Assembly (NCBI RefSeq): GCF_003034915.1
Contig: NZ_PZJX01000027.1
Span: 62,001 to 126,000, forward strand
Direction of reading: 5' to 3'
Source of the DNA: Mesorhizobium helmanticense
Lineage (GTDB): Bacteria > Pseudomonadota > Alphaproteobacteria > Rhizobiales > Rhizobiaceae
Length of the DNA stretch: 64,000 bases
The position numbers and the translations under genes were made by a program. The notes below the pieces were generated by a model. That model had not been told where the DNA came from, made no database searches, and saw only the letters and a program-made list of their open reading frames with translations. Below, one piece after another: positions 42,568 through 50,957 of the stretch. Every line of letters begins with the position of its first letter. Within the stretch, counting starts at the first letter, position 1.

Positions 42568-43556
42568 GCGCCGATCCTCCCGGCACGACCGTCGGCGGTC
42601 AGTCCGGCATGACCACCATCGACGGTCAGCCCGGCATGGCCACCGTCGGTGGTCAGCCTGGCATGACCACCATCGGCGGCCATCGCCATGTGGATGCGCA
42701 CCAGCGCCTCGGAGGCGAGGCGGTCGGTGTGGTTGACGGTGAAGCTCCAGCCAAGCCGCTTGCACCAGCCGGCCAGCTCCTGGCGGCGGGCGCTGTAGAG
42801 CAGGCGGTATTCATCGCCCAGCGTTTCGGCGCGGCCGGCGGTCAGCTTCTCGCCGGTTTCGGGATCGGTGAATTCGGTGCGGCCGGCATAGGGGAAGGTC
42901 TCTTCGGCCGGGTCGGCGACCTCGATCAGATGGGCACGCACGCCATGGCGGGCGAGCACGTCAAGCCAGGCCATGGTGTCCTCGACCGGGTCGAGGAAAT
43001 CGCTGACGAGGACAATGTCACAAAAGCGGCGGATGCCGGAAAGATCCGGCTTTGCCGGCAGATTGGGTGCATGGGCGAGTTGGGTGGCAATACGCTCGGC
43101 GCCGTTTCGGGCGGTGAACGGGTCGGTCAGGCCCGGCCAGGCGATGCGCTCGCCGCTGCGCGACAGGAGCTCGGCCATGGCCAGCGCCAGCACCAACGCG
43201 CGCGATTCCTTCGAGACGGTCGCCCCGGTGGATTTGTAGAGCATGGACGGCGAGGGGTCGGCCCACAGCCAGACCGTATGGGCGGCCTCCCATTCGCGGT
43301 CGCGCACATAGGTGTGGTCGTCACGGGCCGAGCGGCGCCAGTCGATGCGCGAGGAATCGCCTTCGACGTAGGGCCGGAACTGCCAGAAATTCTCGCCGAT
43401 GCCGCGCTTGCGACGGCCGTGCCAGCCGGCGATCACCGTGTTGACGATGCGGCGCGCCTCGACCAGCAGATCCGGCACCAGCGAGGCCCGCAACCGGCCA
43501 CGGGCGAGCGCGTCGCGCGTCGCAGCCGGTGCCTGGACCTCGCCTATGCGCCCCAT
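42564..43556 (-). CDS. DUF58 domain protein
   Basis: A 330-residue cytoplasmic protein with the DUF58 core: RGRRKRGIGENFWQFRPYVEGD-like segment (GIGENFWQFRPY visible), SRIDWRRSARDDHTYVRDRE and a von Willebrand-like fold with LWADPSPSM. Such proteins are coupled to MoxR ATPases. The C-terminus is unusual: after about residue 293 it consists of a nine-residue repeat GHAGLT.DG in three and a half copies, encoded by 27-bp tandem repeats (42583-42677). It overlaps moxR by 1 nt and the DUF4159 gene by 4 nt. Confidence 0.88.
   Translation of the reverse strand: MGRIGEVQAPAATRDALARGRLRASLVPDLLVEARRIVNTVIAGWHGRRKRGIGENFWQFRPYVEGDSSRIDWRRSARDDHTYVRDREWEAAHTVWLWADPSPSMLYKSTGATVSKESRALVLALAMAELLSRSGERIAWPGLTDPFTARNGAERIATQLAHAPNLPAKPDLSGIRRFCDIVLVSDFLDPVEDTMAWLDVLARHGVRAHLIEVADPAEETFPYAGRTEFTDPETGEKLTAGRAETLGDEYRLLYSARRQELAGWCKRLGWSFTVNHTDRLASEALVRIHMAMAADGGHARLTTDGGHAGLTVDGGHAGLTADGRAGRIGA
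42583..42677. repeat. Tandem 27-bp repeat in the 3' end of the DUF58 gene
   Basis: Three near-identical 27-nt units begin at 42597, 42624 and 42651, each starting GGTCAG on the plus strand. A partial unit lies at 42583-42596. The period is a multiple of three, so the frame is kept and nine residues are added per unit. Copy number may vary between strains. Confidence 0.85.
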
Positions 43557-44560
43557 CAGATACCTTTTGCCAGTTTCGCCACCACGTCGCGCACAGTGGT
43601 GCCCTCGGCGCGGGCGGCGAATGTCAGCGCCATGCGGTGTTGCAGCACCGGCTCGGCCAGCGCCCTGATGTCGTCGACCGACGGCGCCAGCCGTCCTTCA
43701 TACAGGGCGCGGGCGCGGGCGCATAGCGTCAGCGCCTGGCTGGCGCGCGGGCCTGGGCCCCAGGCGACATGCTTGTCGGTCTCGGCATTGCCCTGGCCGG
43801 GGCGCGCCGAGCGCACCAGCTTAAGGATCGCCTCGACGACGCTTTCCGGCACCGGCATGCGGCGGATCAGGGTCTGGATCTCTTTCAACCGTGTCGGCTG
43901 CAGCACATTCTGCGCCTTCGCATCCTCGACGCCGGTGGTCTCCAGCAGGATGCGGCGCTCCGCTTCGATATCGGGATAGAGGATGTCGACCTGCATCAGG
44001 AAACGGTCGAGCTGCGCCTCTGGCAGAGGGTAGGTGCCTTCCTGCTCCAGCGGGTTCTGCGTTGCCAGCACGTGGAAAGGCGCCGGCAGGTCATAGCGGG
44101 CGCCGGCGATGGTTACGTGGTATTCCTGCATCGCCTGCAGCAGTGCCGACTGGGTGCGCGGCGAGGCGCGGTTGATCTCGTCGGCCATCAACAGTTGCGC
44201 GAAGATCGGTCCGGAGATGAAGCGGAAGGAGCGCTTGCCGAATTCATCCTGCTCCATCACCTCGGAGCCGAGAATGTCGGACGGCATCAGGTCGGGCGTG
44301 AACTGGATGCGGCGGGAATCGAGGCCGAGCACGATGCCCAGTGTCTCGACCAGCCTGGTCTTGGCGAGGCCCGGCACGCCGACCAGCAGGGCGTGGCCGC
44401 CGGCCAGAAGCGCCACCAGCGTGCGCTCGACAACGCTTTCCTGGCCGAAGATGACGCGGCCAACGCCATCGCGAACCCTGGAAATGTCGGCCAGCGCCTT
44501 CTCGGCATCGGCGATCATGTCCTTTTCGCTGATCGGGCTTTCCTTGATCATCACGCTCAT
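43556..44560 (-). CDS. MoxR family AAA+ ATPase
   Basis: A 334-residue chaperone-like ATPase. Walker A is GVPGLAKTRL (about 60-69), the following loop QFTPDLMPSDILGSEV is the MoxR hallmark, Walker B is LLMADEINRASP, sensor-1 is ATQNPLEQEGTYPLPEAQLDRF, and the C-terminal lid ends VRDVVAKLAKGI. First gene of the MoxR-DUF58-DUF4159-membrane protein operon. It likely assembles or activates the von Willebrand-domain partners. The ATG at 44560 is chosen from family alignment; AAGGA is 11 nt upstream, which is long. Confidence 0.93.
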   Translation of the reverse strand: MSVMIKESPISEKDMIADAEKALADISRVRDGVGRVIFGQESVVERTLVALLAGGHALLVGVPGLAKTRLVETLGIVLGLDSRRIQFTPDLMPSDILGSEVMEQDEFGKRSFRFISGPIFAQLLMADEINRASPRTQSALLQAMQEYHVTIAGARYDLPAPFHVLATQNPLEQEGTYPLPEAQLDRFLMQVDILYPDIEAERRILLETTGVEDAKAQNVLQPTRLKEIQTLIRRMPVPESVVEAILKLVRSARPGQGNAETDKHVAWGPGPRASQALTLCARARALYEGRLAPSVDDIRALAEPVLQHRMALTFAARAEGTTVRDVVAKLAKGI

Positions 44561-44707
44561 GCAGCATCGATCCTTCTGGTTGGAAATACCGGCTTGCACC
44601 TCACAGTGCCGCAGAATGCCGCGATTCGGCTTCGCGTGGCGTGCCTCTTTGAACTTAAATCACAGACTTAGGCTGACAAGCGGAACAACAGTGACTATTT
44701 CGTGACC

Positions 44708-45337
44708 ATGACGGAACGCATCGACCTTCGTGAAGAGAGCCTTACAGCCGCAACCGAGGCGCGCGGGCTGGAAGCGCTGATCTCGCGCGCGGCCCGCGCC
44801 GGCAAGGGTCCGGCGCCGGTGGAGCGCTGGAATCCGGCCTTCTGCGGCGATCTCGACATGGAGATCAGGCAGGACGGCACCTGGTTCTACCTGGGTACGC
44901 CGATCGGCCGCATGCCGCTGGTGCAATTGTTTTCCTCGGTGCTGCGCAAGGACGAAGATGGCAGAACCTATCTGGTAACGCCGGTGGAAAGGGTCGGCAT
45001 CCGTGTCGTCGATGCGCCTTTCATTGCCGTGGAGATGGATGTTTCCGGCAGCGGCAACGGGCAGATCATCACTTTCCGCACCAATGTCGGCGACGTGGTC
45101 GAGGCCGGGCCGGGCCACCCACTGCGCTTCGTCGACGAGGATGCGACCGGCGGCCTGAAACCTTATGTTCTGGTGCGCGGGCGGCTGGAAGCGCTGGTGG
45201 CGCGGCCGGTGATGTATGAGCTGGTCGAGCATGGCGAAGAGATCGAAATCGACGGCAGAAGGATGTTTGCCGTGCGCTCGAAGGGCGAGGTCTATCCGAT
45301 CATGCCGGCGGAAAATCTCAATCGGTTGAGTGCGTGA
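44708..45337 (+). CDS. DUF1285 domain protein
   Basis: A 209-residue cytoplasmic protein of the DUF1285 family: NPAFCGDLDMEIRQDGTWFYLGTPIGRMPLVQLFSSVLRKDEDG is its signature region, followed by TPVERVGIRVVDAPFIAVEMDV. The fold is beta-rich and of unknown function. It is first in an operon with a NUDIX hydrolase and CCA-adding enzyme, linked by overlapping stop and start codons. An in-frame GTG two codons upstream is an alternative start. Confidence 0.88.
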   Translation: MTERIDLREESLTAATEARGLEALISRAARAGKGPAPVERWNPAFCGDLDMEIRQDGTWFYLGTPIGRMPLVQLFSSVLRKDEDGRTYLVTPVERVGIRVVDAPFIAVEMDVSGSGNGQIITFRTNVGDVVEAGPGHPLRFVDEDATGGLKPYVLVRGRLEALVARPVMYELVEHGEEIEIDGRRMFAVRSKGEVYPIMPAENLNRLSA

Positions 45338-45969
45338 TGGACCAGGTGACGCCGCCGCCGTTTTCCGCCGAGGATTTTCGCGCCCGCGTTGCGGCACAGC
45401 CGCAAGCCCATGCCTCCGACGATTTCGGCGACCATCGCTTCAACCCTGGTCATCCCAGGATGAAGCAGGTCAAGGCACTGCGCGATGCCGCCGTTCTGAT
45501 CCCGGTGGTCGATCACGGTCGCGACGCCACGGTTCTGCTCACCAAGCGTGCCGAAAAACTGCGCAATCATTCGGGGCAGGTGGCCTTTCCCGGCGGCACG
45601 ATCGATGCGACCGATCCAAGCCCGGAAGCGGCGGCCCTGCGCGAGACCTTCGAGGAGATCGGCATCGGCCAGGACTGGATCGAGATCATCGGCCGCATGC
45701 CCGATTATGTCGCGGGCAGCGGCTATCGCATCGCTCCGGTGCTGGCAATGGTGCGGCCGGGATTTTCCCTGACGCTGAACTCCGACGAGGTCGACGCCGC
45801 CTTCGAAGTGCCGCTGCGCTTCCTGATGGACCCGGCCAACCATACTAGGGACAGCCGCATGTGGAACGATCTCGAATGGTTCTTCTACGAGATGCCCTAT
45901 GGCGGCCAGCGCATCTGGGGCGTCACCGCCGGCATCATCCGCACGCTCTATGAGAGGCTCTATCCGTGA
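45337..45969 (+). CDS. NUDIX hydrolase, CoA pyrophosphatase type
   Basis: A 210-residue pyrophosphohydrolase. The NUDIX box G-x5-E-x7-REUxEExGU is seen as GGTIDATDPSPEAAALRETF followed by EEIGIG. The upstream LRNHSGQVAFPGG segment is the UPF0035 motif of CoA pyrophosphatases (NudL/PCD1-like), which split CoA or its derivatives into 3',5'-ADP and 4'-phosphopantetheine. Its ATG overlaps the DUF1285 stop by 1 nt (TGATG), and its stop overlaps the CCA transferase start by 4 nt (GTGA). Confidence 0.9.
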   Translation: MDQVTPPPFSAEDFRARVAAQPQAHASDDFGDHRFNPGHPRMKQVKALRDAAVLIPVVDHGRDATVLLTKRAEKLRNHSGQVAFPGGTIDATDPSPEAAALRETFEEIGIGQDWIEIIGRMPDYVAGSGYRIAPVLAMVRPGFSLTLNSDEVDAAFEVPLRFLMDPANHTRDSRMWNDLEWFFYEMPYGGQRIWGVTAGIIRTLYERLYP

Positions 45970-47234
45970 GCGGCCGCGTGTCCCTCGCGGGCAGGGCCGA
46001 CTGGCTCGGCGACAAGCATCTGCAGCGCCTGCTGGCTATATTGGCGGAGGGCGGCGAGGAGGCGCGTGTCGCGGGCGGGGCGGTGCGCAATACGCTCATC
46101 GGCCAGTCGGTTGCCGACATCGACATCGCCACCACCTGCCTGCCGCATGAGACCATCCGCCGGGCCGAGGCGGCGGGTTTCAAGGCGGTGCCAACCGGCA
46201 TCGAGCACGGCACCATCACTGTCGTCGCCGGTGGGAAACCATATGAAGTCACCACTTTGCGCGCCGACATCGAGACCGACGGGCGGCGCGCGAGGGTTTC
46301 GTTCGGGCGCGACTGGAAGGCCGACGCCGAGCGGCGCGATTTCACCATCAACGCGCTCTATGCCGAAGCCGACGGCACCGTCATCGACCTGGTCGGCGGC
46401 ATCGCCGACATCGAAGGGCGCCGGCTGCGCTTTATCGGCGATCCGGAGGCCCGCATCCGCGAGGATTATCTGCGCATCCTGCGCTTCTTCCGCTTCTTCG
46501 CCTGGTATGGCGACGGCCGGCCGGATGCCGAAGGGCTGAAGGCCTGCGCCCGGCTCAAGGAAGGGCTCGGCCAACTGTCGGCCGAGCGCATCTGGTCCGA
46601 ACTGAAGAAGCTCCTGTCGGCGCCCGATCCGTCGCGGGCCTTGCTGTGGATGCGCCAGGCCAGTGTGCTCACCAGCGTCCTGCCGGAGAGCGAGAAATGG
46701 GGCATCGACGCCATTCACGGGCTGACCAGGACCGAAAAGGATCTGGGTTGGGCGCCGGATCCACTGCTCAGGCTGGAGGCGATCGTGCCGCCCGACGCCC
46801 AGCGCATGAAGACGCTGGCCGAGCGGCTGAAATTCTCCGGCGGCGAGGCCGAGCGCCTGAGGCTGTGGGCTCTGACGGGCGCCATCGAGCCGAGGATCAG
46901 CGAAGCGGAACTCGCCAAGAAACTCTACCGTGGCGGCCGGCAAGGTTTTGTCGATCGTCTGCGGCTGTCGCTCGCTTCCGCTCGGGTACGTGCGGTCGAG
47001 GACAATGACGCGCTGCTTGAAGCCGGTGGCTTTTCGCGCCTGCTTGCCTACGCCGGAAAATGGCAAAAGCCCGACTTTCCGCTCAAGGGTGCCGATCTGA
47101 CGGCGCTTGGCGCGTCGCCGGGACCGAAACTCGGCGAGACCCTGAAAAACCTCGAAAAGGAATGGGTCGAATCCGGCTTTGCGCTCGACCGCGGCGCGCT
47201 GCTCAAGCGCGCCGCGAAAGCGCTTGAGATTTAA
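45966..47234 (+). CDS. cca: CCA tRNA nucleotidyltransferase / poly(A) polymerase family
   Basis: A 422-residue class II nucleotidyltransferase that adds or repairs the 3' CCA of tRNAs. The head motif GGAVRNTLIGQSVADIDIATT carries the catalytic DxD, RRDFTINALYAE is the base-selection motif, and EDYLRILRFFRF follows. The GTG at 45966 overlaps the NUDIX stop. The length and motifs fit the alphaproteobacterial short CCA enzyme without an HD domain. Class II poly(A) polymerases share the motifs but are longer. Confidence 0.93.
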   Translation: MSGRVSLAGRADWLGDKHLQRLLAILAEGGEEARVAGGAVRNTLIGQSVADIDIATTCLPHETIRRAEAAGFKAVPTGIEHGTITVVAGGKPYEVTTLRADIETDGRRARVSFGRDWKADAERRDFTINALYAEADGTVIDLVGGIADIEGRRLRFIGDPEARIREDYLRILRFFRFFAWYGDGRPDAEGLKACARLKEGLGQLSAERIWSELKKLLSAPDPSRALLWMRQASVLTSVLPESEKWGIDAIHGLTRTEKDLGWAPDPLLRLEAIVPPDAQRMKTLAERLKFSGGEAERLRLWALTGAIEPRISEAELAKKLYRGGRQGFVDRLRLSLASARVRAVEDNDALLEAGGFSRLLAYAGKWQKPDFPLKGADLTALGASPGPKLGETLKNLEKEWVESGFALDRGALLKRAAKALEI

Positions 47235-47240
47235 GCTGTG

Positions 47241-47426
47241 TCAAGCCGCGTCGCGGACCTTCTGGATGCGCGAACGGATCGCCTCGATCATCGTCTCGCG
47301 GATGGTCGTTTCGCCATGCGTCTCGCGCATATGCTCGACGGCGCGGCGCATGACTTCGGCTTCTTCATCGGCGCGTGTGTGCCATTCGCAGCCGGGAACG
47401 AGCGACCCGCATTGAAATTCCTTCAT
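47241..47426 (-). CDS. DUF1059 small protein
   Basis: A 61-residue protein matching DUF1059: MKEFQCGSLVPGCEWHTRAD, with two cysteines and a histidine that could bind metal, then MRRAVEHMRETHGET. GGGAGAGAG precedes the ATG at 47426; a longer frame to 47501 is rejected. It converges on cca with a 6-nt gap. Function unknown. Confidence 0.88.
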   Translation of the reverse strand: MKEFQCGSLVPGCEWHTRADEEAEVMRRAVEHMRETHGETTIRETMIEAIRSRIQKVRDAA

Positions 47427-47517
47427 TGGCTCTCTCCCTTCTCGTTGAAGGACTAGCATAACACATCTCGGCGGATTCAGTTGCATGGCAGCGCCGGGCA
47501 TCCGAAGGATCAGAAAA

Positions 47518-47541
47518 GGGCGGAGCAGCGCTGCTCCGCCC
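47518..47541 (-). terminator. Hairpin terminator of the DUF1344 gene
   Basis: GGGCGGAGCAGC (47518-47529) and GCTGCTCCGCCC (47530-47541) form a perfect 24-bp palindrome. On the minus strand it is followed by TTTTCTGATCC. A T-poor tail on the plus side makes minus-strand termination more likely. Confidence 0.75.
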
Positions 47542-47560
47542 CCTTACGCTACCCCGGAGA

Positions 47561-47599
47561 CAAGACTGCGTCTTGCTCTCGGGACAAGACCATGTCTTG
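47561..47599. repeat. Two tandem short palindromes
   Basis: CAAGACTGCGTCTTG (47561-47575) and CAAGACCATGTCTTG (47585-47599) are copies 24 nt apart of a CAAGAC-3-GTCTTG palindrome, both within GACAAGAC...GTCTTGCTC context. They lie just beyond the DUF1344 stop codon and may be processing or partial termination signals. Confidence 0.6.
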
Positions 47600-47616
47600 C
47601 TCCGGCGGGCAGGCCA

Positions 47617-47877
47617 TCACTTCACGATCTTGACTGCCTCGGCAACTTTGTGCTTGCCGCTCATGTCCCAGGAAACGCGGACCTTTTCGCCGGCCTTCAG
47701 GCCAGGATCCTTGAAGGTCTTGGGCAGCGTAAAGGTAGATCCGTCATCCAGAACAAGGCTCATCGCCGTTCCATCATAGGTCTTGACCGTGCCAGTGATG
47801 TGTTTGACCGCGGCGAAGGCGGCGCCACCAGAGGCGAGAACGGCGGCAGCCGCGGCCGTCATAATAAGCTTGCGCAT
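47617..47877 (-). CDS. DUF1344 secreted protein
   Basis: An 86-residue protein with a signal peptide (MRKLIMTAAAAAVLASGGAA, cleavage near AFAA). The domain HITGTVKTYDGTAMSLVLDDGSTFTLP is the DUF1344 pattern, a small beta-barrel. AGGAGAG precedes the ATG at 47877; an upstream in-frame start at 47934 would bury the signal peptide. Monocistronic with its own terminator. Function unknown. Confidence 0.88.
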   Translation of the reverse strand: MRKLIMTAAAAAVLASGGAAFAAVKHITGTVKTYDGTAMSLVLDDGSTFTLPKTFKDPGLKAGEKVRVSWDMSGKHKVAEAVKIVK

Positions 47878-48127
47878 GGCATGCTCTCCTGGAAAATGAG
47901 GGCACCCGTTTGGGCAGGTGCCCCACTCAATCATGGGCCGTCCGGTCGCGTCGGGTCGCGGTTCCAGAGGAGGAGAGAACCGCCGGCGTTTCCCGGCCCG
48001 GAAACGACAAATAATCCAAATATTTCAATTGTGTATTAGACGAAAAAGATATTCGTGACGCCACATTCCCCGCCAAAATCAGGCGAATGGGACATGAATG
48101 CGGTTTCACGCTCCGCTCACCATTATT

Positions 48128-49042
48128 TTACGGCCACCTTACTTCCGGCGGCAGGCTGGACAGGATCGACGCGACATTGCCGCCGGTCTTCAGTCCGAAG
48201 ATGGTGCCGCGATCGTGAAGCAAGTTGAATTCGACATAGCGGCCACGTCGAATGAGTTGCTCGTCGCGGTCGCCGTCGGTCCAGTTGTCGTTGAAGTTGG
48301 CGCGAACGAGATGTCCGTAGACGACGAGAAAAGATCGCCCGACATCTTGGACGAAGTTGAAATCGGCGTCCCAGCCGCCCTTGTCCTCGCCCGAATGCAG
48401 CCAGTCGAAAAAAATGCCGCCGGTGCCGCGCGGCTCGTTGCGATGCGGCAGGTAGAAATATTCGTCGCACCAGGCCTTGAATTTCGCGTAGTCGGCGACG
48501 CCGGCATTCTTCTCGCAGGCGAATTGCATGGCCCGGTGGAAGGCCAGTGTATCGGGGTCGTCCTGGACGCGGCGGCGGTCGAGCACCGGCGTCAGATCGG
48601 CGCCACCGCCGAACCACTGGCGCGAGGTGACGACCATGCGCGTGTTCATGTGCACCGCCGGCACGTTGGGGTTCCAGGGATGGGCGATCAGCGAAATGCC
48701 GCTCGCCCAGAAACTCGGGTCTTCTTCCGCGCCCGGCATCTGCTTCCTGAATTCCGGCGAGAACTCGCCATGGACGGTCGAGGTGTGAACGCCGACCTTC
48801 TCGAAGACACGGCCATGCATCATCGACATGGTGCCGCCACCGCCGCGGCCTTCGTCGCGCTCCCATGGCGTCTTCGCGAAATGGCCGGGCGACCATGAGG
48901 CCAGCGGTCCCTGCAGATCCTGCTCGATCTGCTCGAAGGCTGCACAAATGCGCTCGCGCAGCGTCTCGAACCACAGCCTGGCCTTCGTCTTTTTCTGTTC
49001 TATGTCGGCCGGCAGCCCCACGGGTATTTCAGGTCGTTCCAA
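48128..49042 (-). CDS. hemF: Oxygen-dependent coproporphyrinogen III oxidase
   Basis: A 304-residue enzyme that converts coproporphyrinogen III to protoporphyrinogen IX using O2, in haem synthesis. Motifs include [39 protein letters not shown], and [16 protein letters not shown], then [16 protein letters not shown] near the C-terminus. The start appears to be TTG at 49042 with GGAG 7 nt upstream, giving the usual family length. The frame is open to 49120 but without a better signal. It is divergent from the 85-residue gene. Confidence 0.94.
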   Translation of the reverse strand: MERPEIPVGLPADIEQKKTKARLWFETLRERICAAFEQIEQDLQGPLASWSPGHFAKTPWERDEGRGGGGTMSMMHGRVFEKVGVHTSTVHGEFSPEFRKQMPGAEEDPSFWASGISLIAHPWNPNVPAVHMNTRMVVTSRQWFGGGADLTPVLDRRRVQDDPDTLAFHRAMQFACEKNAGVADYAKFKAWCDEYFYLPHRNEPRGTGGIFFDWLHSGEDKGGWDADFNFVQDVGRSFLVVYGHLVRANFNDNWTDGDRDEQLIRRGRYVEFNLLHDRGTIFGLKTGGNVASILSSLPPEVRWP

Positions 49043-49148
49043 ATGCTGTCTCCAGTTGCAGCCGACAAAAGACTCGTCTTTTCCGGGCGCGATCCCTAGT
49101 CTCTTGGGTAGAAGCGTCAAGTCTGATCAAGGGGCAAGGAGTTCTTTC

Positions 49149-49406
49149 GTGCGCACCCCGGCAAGACCGCCGCTGGATGGGCTGAAGAAGAGGCTCGATC
49201 GGTCGCGCGCCGAACGAGAGCGCATGCCGCGCGACGGTTTCCTGCGCGAGACCTTCGTGCTGCCGCGCCCCGATGCGCGCCTCAAGGCGCAAGAATGGTT
49301 CGAGCGCTTTCCCAAGCAGGCCTACTGGACCGAGATCGAGAGCTGGTTCGAACGGCCGGGCGACGTCATCGAATTCACCATCAGACGGCTACCGGCTGCG
49401 GATTAG
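49149..49406 (+). CDS. Small protein of unknown function
   Basis: An 85-residue protein, rich in Arg and Glu and highly charged, with no signal or membrane segment: [19 protein letters not shown], then [20 protein letters not shown] and [22 protein letters not shown] recognise no family. The start is GTG at 49149, with AAGGAG 8 nt upstream. It is convergent with soxR and their ends overlap by 4 nt. Confidence 0.65.
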   Translation: MRTPARPPLDGLKKRLDRSRAERERMPRDGFLRETFVLPRPDARLKAQEWFERFPKQAYWTEIESWFERPGDVIEFTIRRLPAAD

Positions 49407-49849
49407 CGCTCGACAAGCAGCCGCCTTGCCCCGGTGCCTTCCCTTGCCAGCCGGTCGTCCTTGTTCCGCAGCGGGCATTTGTCGATCGACATGCAGCCGC
49501 AGCCGATGCAGTCGGTCAGGCCGTCGCGCAGCTTCTTCAGCTGGCTGATCTTTTGATCGAGCTCGTCACACCAAGCGGTTGAAAGCAGATTCCAATCCTC
49601 GCGCGTCGGCGTACGGCCTTCGGGCAGGGATTGAAGCGCTGCACCGATCCCGGCCAGCGAGATGCCGACCTCTTGCGCTATCCGGATGATCGCCACGCGT
49701 CTCAGCACGTCGCGCCCATAGCGGCGCTGGTTGCCTGACGTGCGGTGGCTGCGGATCAGCCCGCGCGTCTCGTAGAAATGCAGCGCCGATACCGCCACCC
49801 CGCTGCGCTGCGCCACTTGACCGACCGTCAATTCCGTTACCGGAGCCAT
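49403..49849 (-). CDS. soxR: Redox-sensitive MerR-family activator SoxR
   Basis: A 148-residue MerR-type activator. The winged helix is [25 protein letters not shown], the dimerisation helix runs 85-112, and the [2Fe-2S]-binding cysteines are C114, C117, C119 and C125 in [12 protein letters not shown], matching SoxR. Oxidation of the cluster by redox-cycling compounds or superoxide activates it. The ATG at 49849 gives the family length; an upstream frame to 49954 is rejected. A perfect-looking sox box lies just upstream (49868-49885). Confidence 0.93.
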   Translation of the reverse strand: MAPVTELTVGQVAQRSGVAVSALHFYETRGLIRSHRTSGNQRRYGRDVLRRVAIIRIAQEVGISLAGIGAALQSLPEGRTPTREDWNLLSTAWCDELDQKISQLKKLRDGLTDCIGCGCMSIDKCPLRNKDDRLAREGTGARRLLVER

Positions 49850-49863
49850 TCGAATTTTTCCGC

Positions 49864-49894
49864 TTGACCTCAAGTTAAGTTGAGCTTGTAACCA
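49864..49894 (+). promoter_or_regulatory. SoxR box with a MerR-type 19-bp-spaced promoter
   Basis: CCTCAAGTTAAGTTGAGC (49868-49885) closely matches the enterobacterial sox box, CCTCAAGTTAACTTGAGG. On the plus strand it sits in the 19-nt spacer (49870-49888) between TTGACC (49864-49869) and TAACCA (49889-49894), the lengthened spacing activated by MerR-family proteins. The promoter points away from soxR, to the right. Confidence 0.75.
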
Positions 49895-50037
49895 AGAAAC
49901 CCTGGATATGCAAACCGCAGGAGAAGGCGATGTGCGCCTGGGTGAAAATGACAAGAGACGGCGCGGTCATTGGCCCGAAAGTAGCCGGGGGCCAGAAAGC
50001 GGCCGTGACCGCCACGCCCGCTGATGAGCTGCGAATC

Positions 50038-50496
50038 CTATCGGAGCTGCCGGATCGCTTCGCCGGCCACCATGGCGACGGAAAGCGCGACATTGATGCT
50101 GCGCGCGCCGGGCTGCATCGGGATCGTCAATCGCGCATCAGCCGCCTCGTGGACAGAATCCGGCACGCCCGCGGATTCGCGGCCGAACAGGAGTATGTCG
50201 CCGGCGGCGAAGGCGAAATCGGTGTAGGCGGTCGCGGCTTTGGTCGACAGCAGCACCAGCCGCCGCGCTTCGCTTCTGCGCCAGTTTTCGAAGGCCTGCC
50301 AGTCGACATGCCGGGAAAGCCGCGCCATTTCGAAATAATCCATGCCGGCCCGTTTCAGCGCGCGATCGGAGATCGGGAAGCCGGTCGGTTCGATGATGTC
50401 GACACCGAGCCCGAGGCAGGCGGCGAAGCGCAGGATTGTTCCGGTATTGCCGGCGATATCCGGCTGGTAGAGCGCGATGCGGAGACGGTCGTTCAT
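50038..50496 (-). CDS. trmL: tRNA (cytidine/uridine-34-2'-O)-methyltransferase
   Basis: A 152-residue SPOUT methyltransferase that methylates the wobble ribose of tRNA-Leu species with S-adenosylmethionine. Signatures are LYQPDIAGNTGTILR near the start, LLFGRESAGVP, and the trefoil-knot end ARSINVALSVAMVAGEAIRQ. The start ATG is at 50496. In relatives this gene lies next to petABC; here a multi-gene segment separates it. Confidence 0.94.
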   Translation of the reverse strand: MNDRLRIALYQPDIAGNTGTILRFAACLGLGVDIIEPTGFPISDRALKRAGMDYFEMARLSRHVDWQAFENWRRSEARRLVLLSTKAATAYTDFAFAAGDILLFGRESAGVPDSVHEAADARLTIPMQPGARSINVALSVAMVAGEAIRQLR

Positions 50497-50636
50497 TTCC
50501 GCGTCTTCCTAATAAGTGGCAGATCGGCCACAGGGATTTCGCGGTTTTGGAAATTCCTGGACCTGCGGGTGGCCATTTTCTGCGAAGTCGGGTATGTCAG
50601 CTTCATTGTCAACCCGAACCGATGGAGGGGGAATTC

Positions 50637-50714
50637 ATGATGACCATGCACAACCAGCGCCCCTCTCGGGGCCTAGTACGCCCCACGGCGGTTTCGGCAC
50701 GACGATTCTCCTGA
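50637..50714 (+). CDS. Possible 25-residue leader-like ORF
   Basis: A short frame encoding MMTMHNQRPSRGLVRPTAVSA and ending RRFS. It has a strong AGGGGG ribosome-binding site upstream (50625-50631 area) and lies in the 284 nt between trmL and the next plus-strand gene. It has three methionines near the start and no repeated regulatory codon. It may be a leader peptide or a free small protein, or noise. Confidence 0.35.
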   Translation: MMTMHNQRPSRGLVRPTAVSARRFS

Positions 50715-50957
50715 CACTTTAAGATTTGATCGCACCGATTCCCGCCGAACCTAGTTTTCGGCTTTCGAAGGAATCCTGCGATGTTTTTCAAACTGCAAAA
50801 GGGGCTGGGCGCCCCACCTGAACGTGTCCGGACCGATGCTAGCCATCGTGTCCTGACCGACGCAATGCACGCCGACGTTATCCCTGCCTTTGGCCGAATG
50901 CCGGCGGTCGAGCTTGCTTCACCCTTTTTATCGCACCTTCACATGGAGGACGGACCA

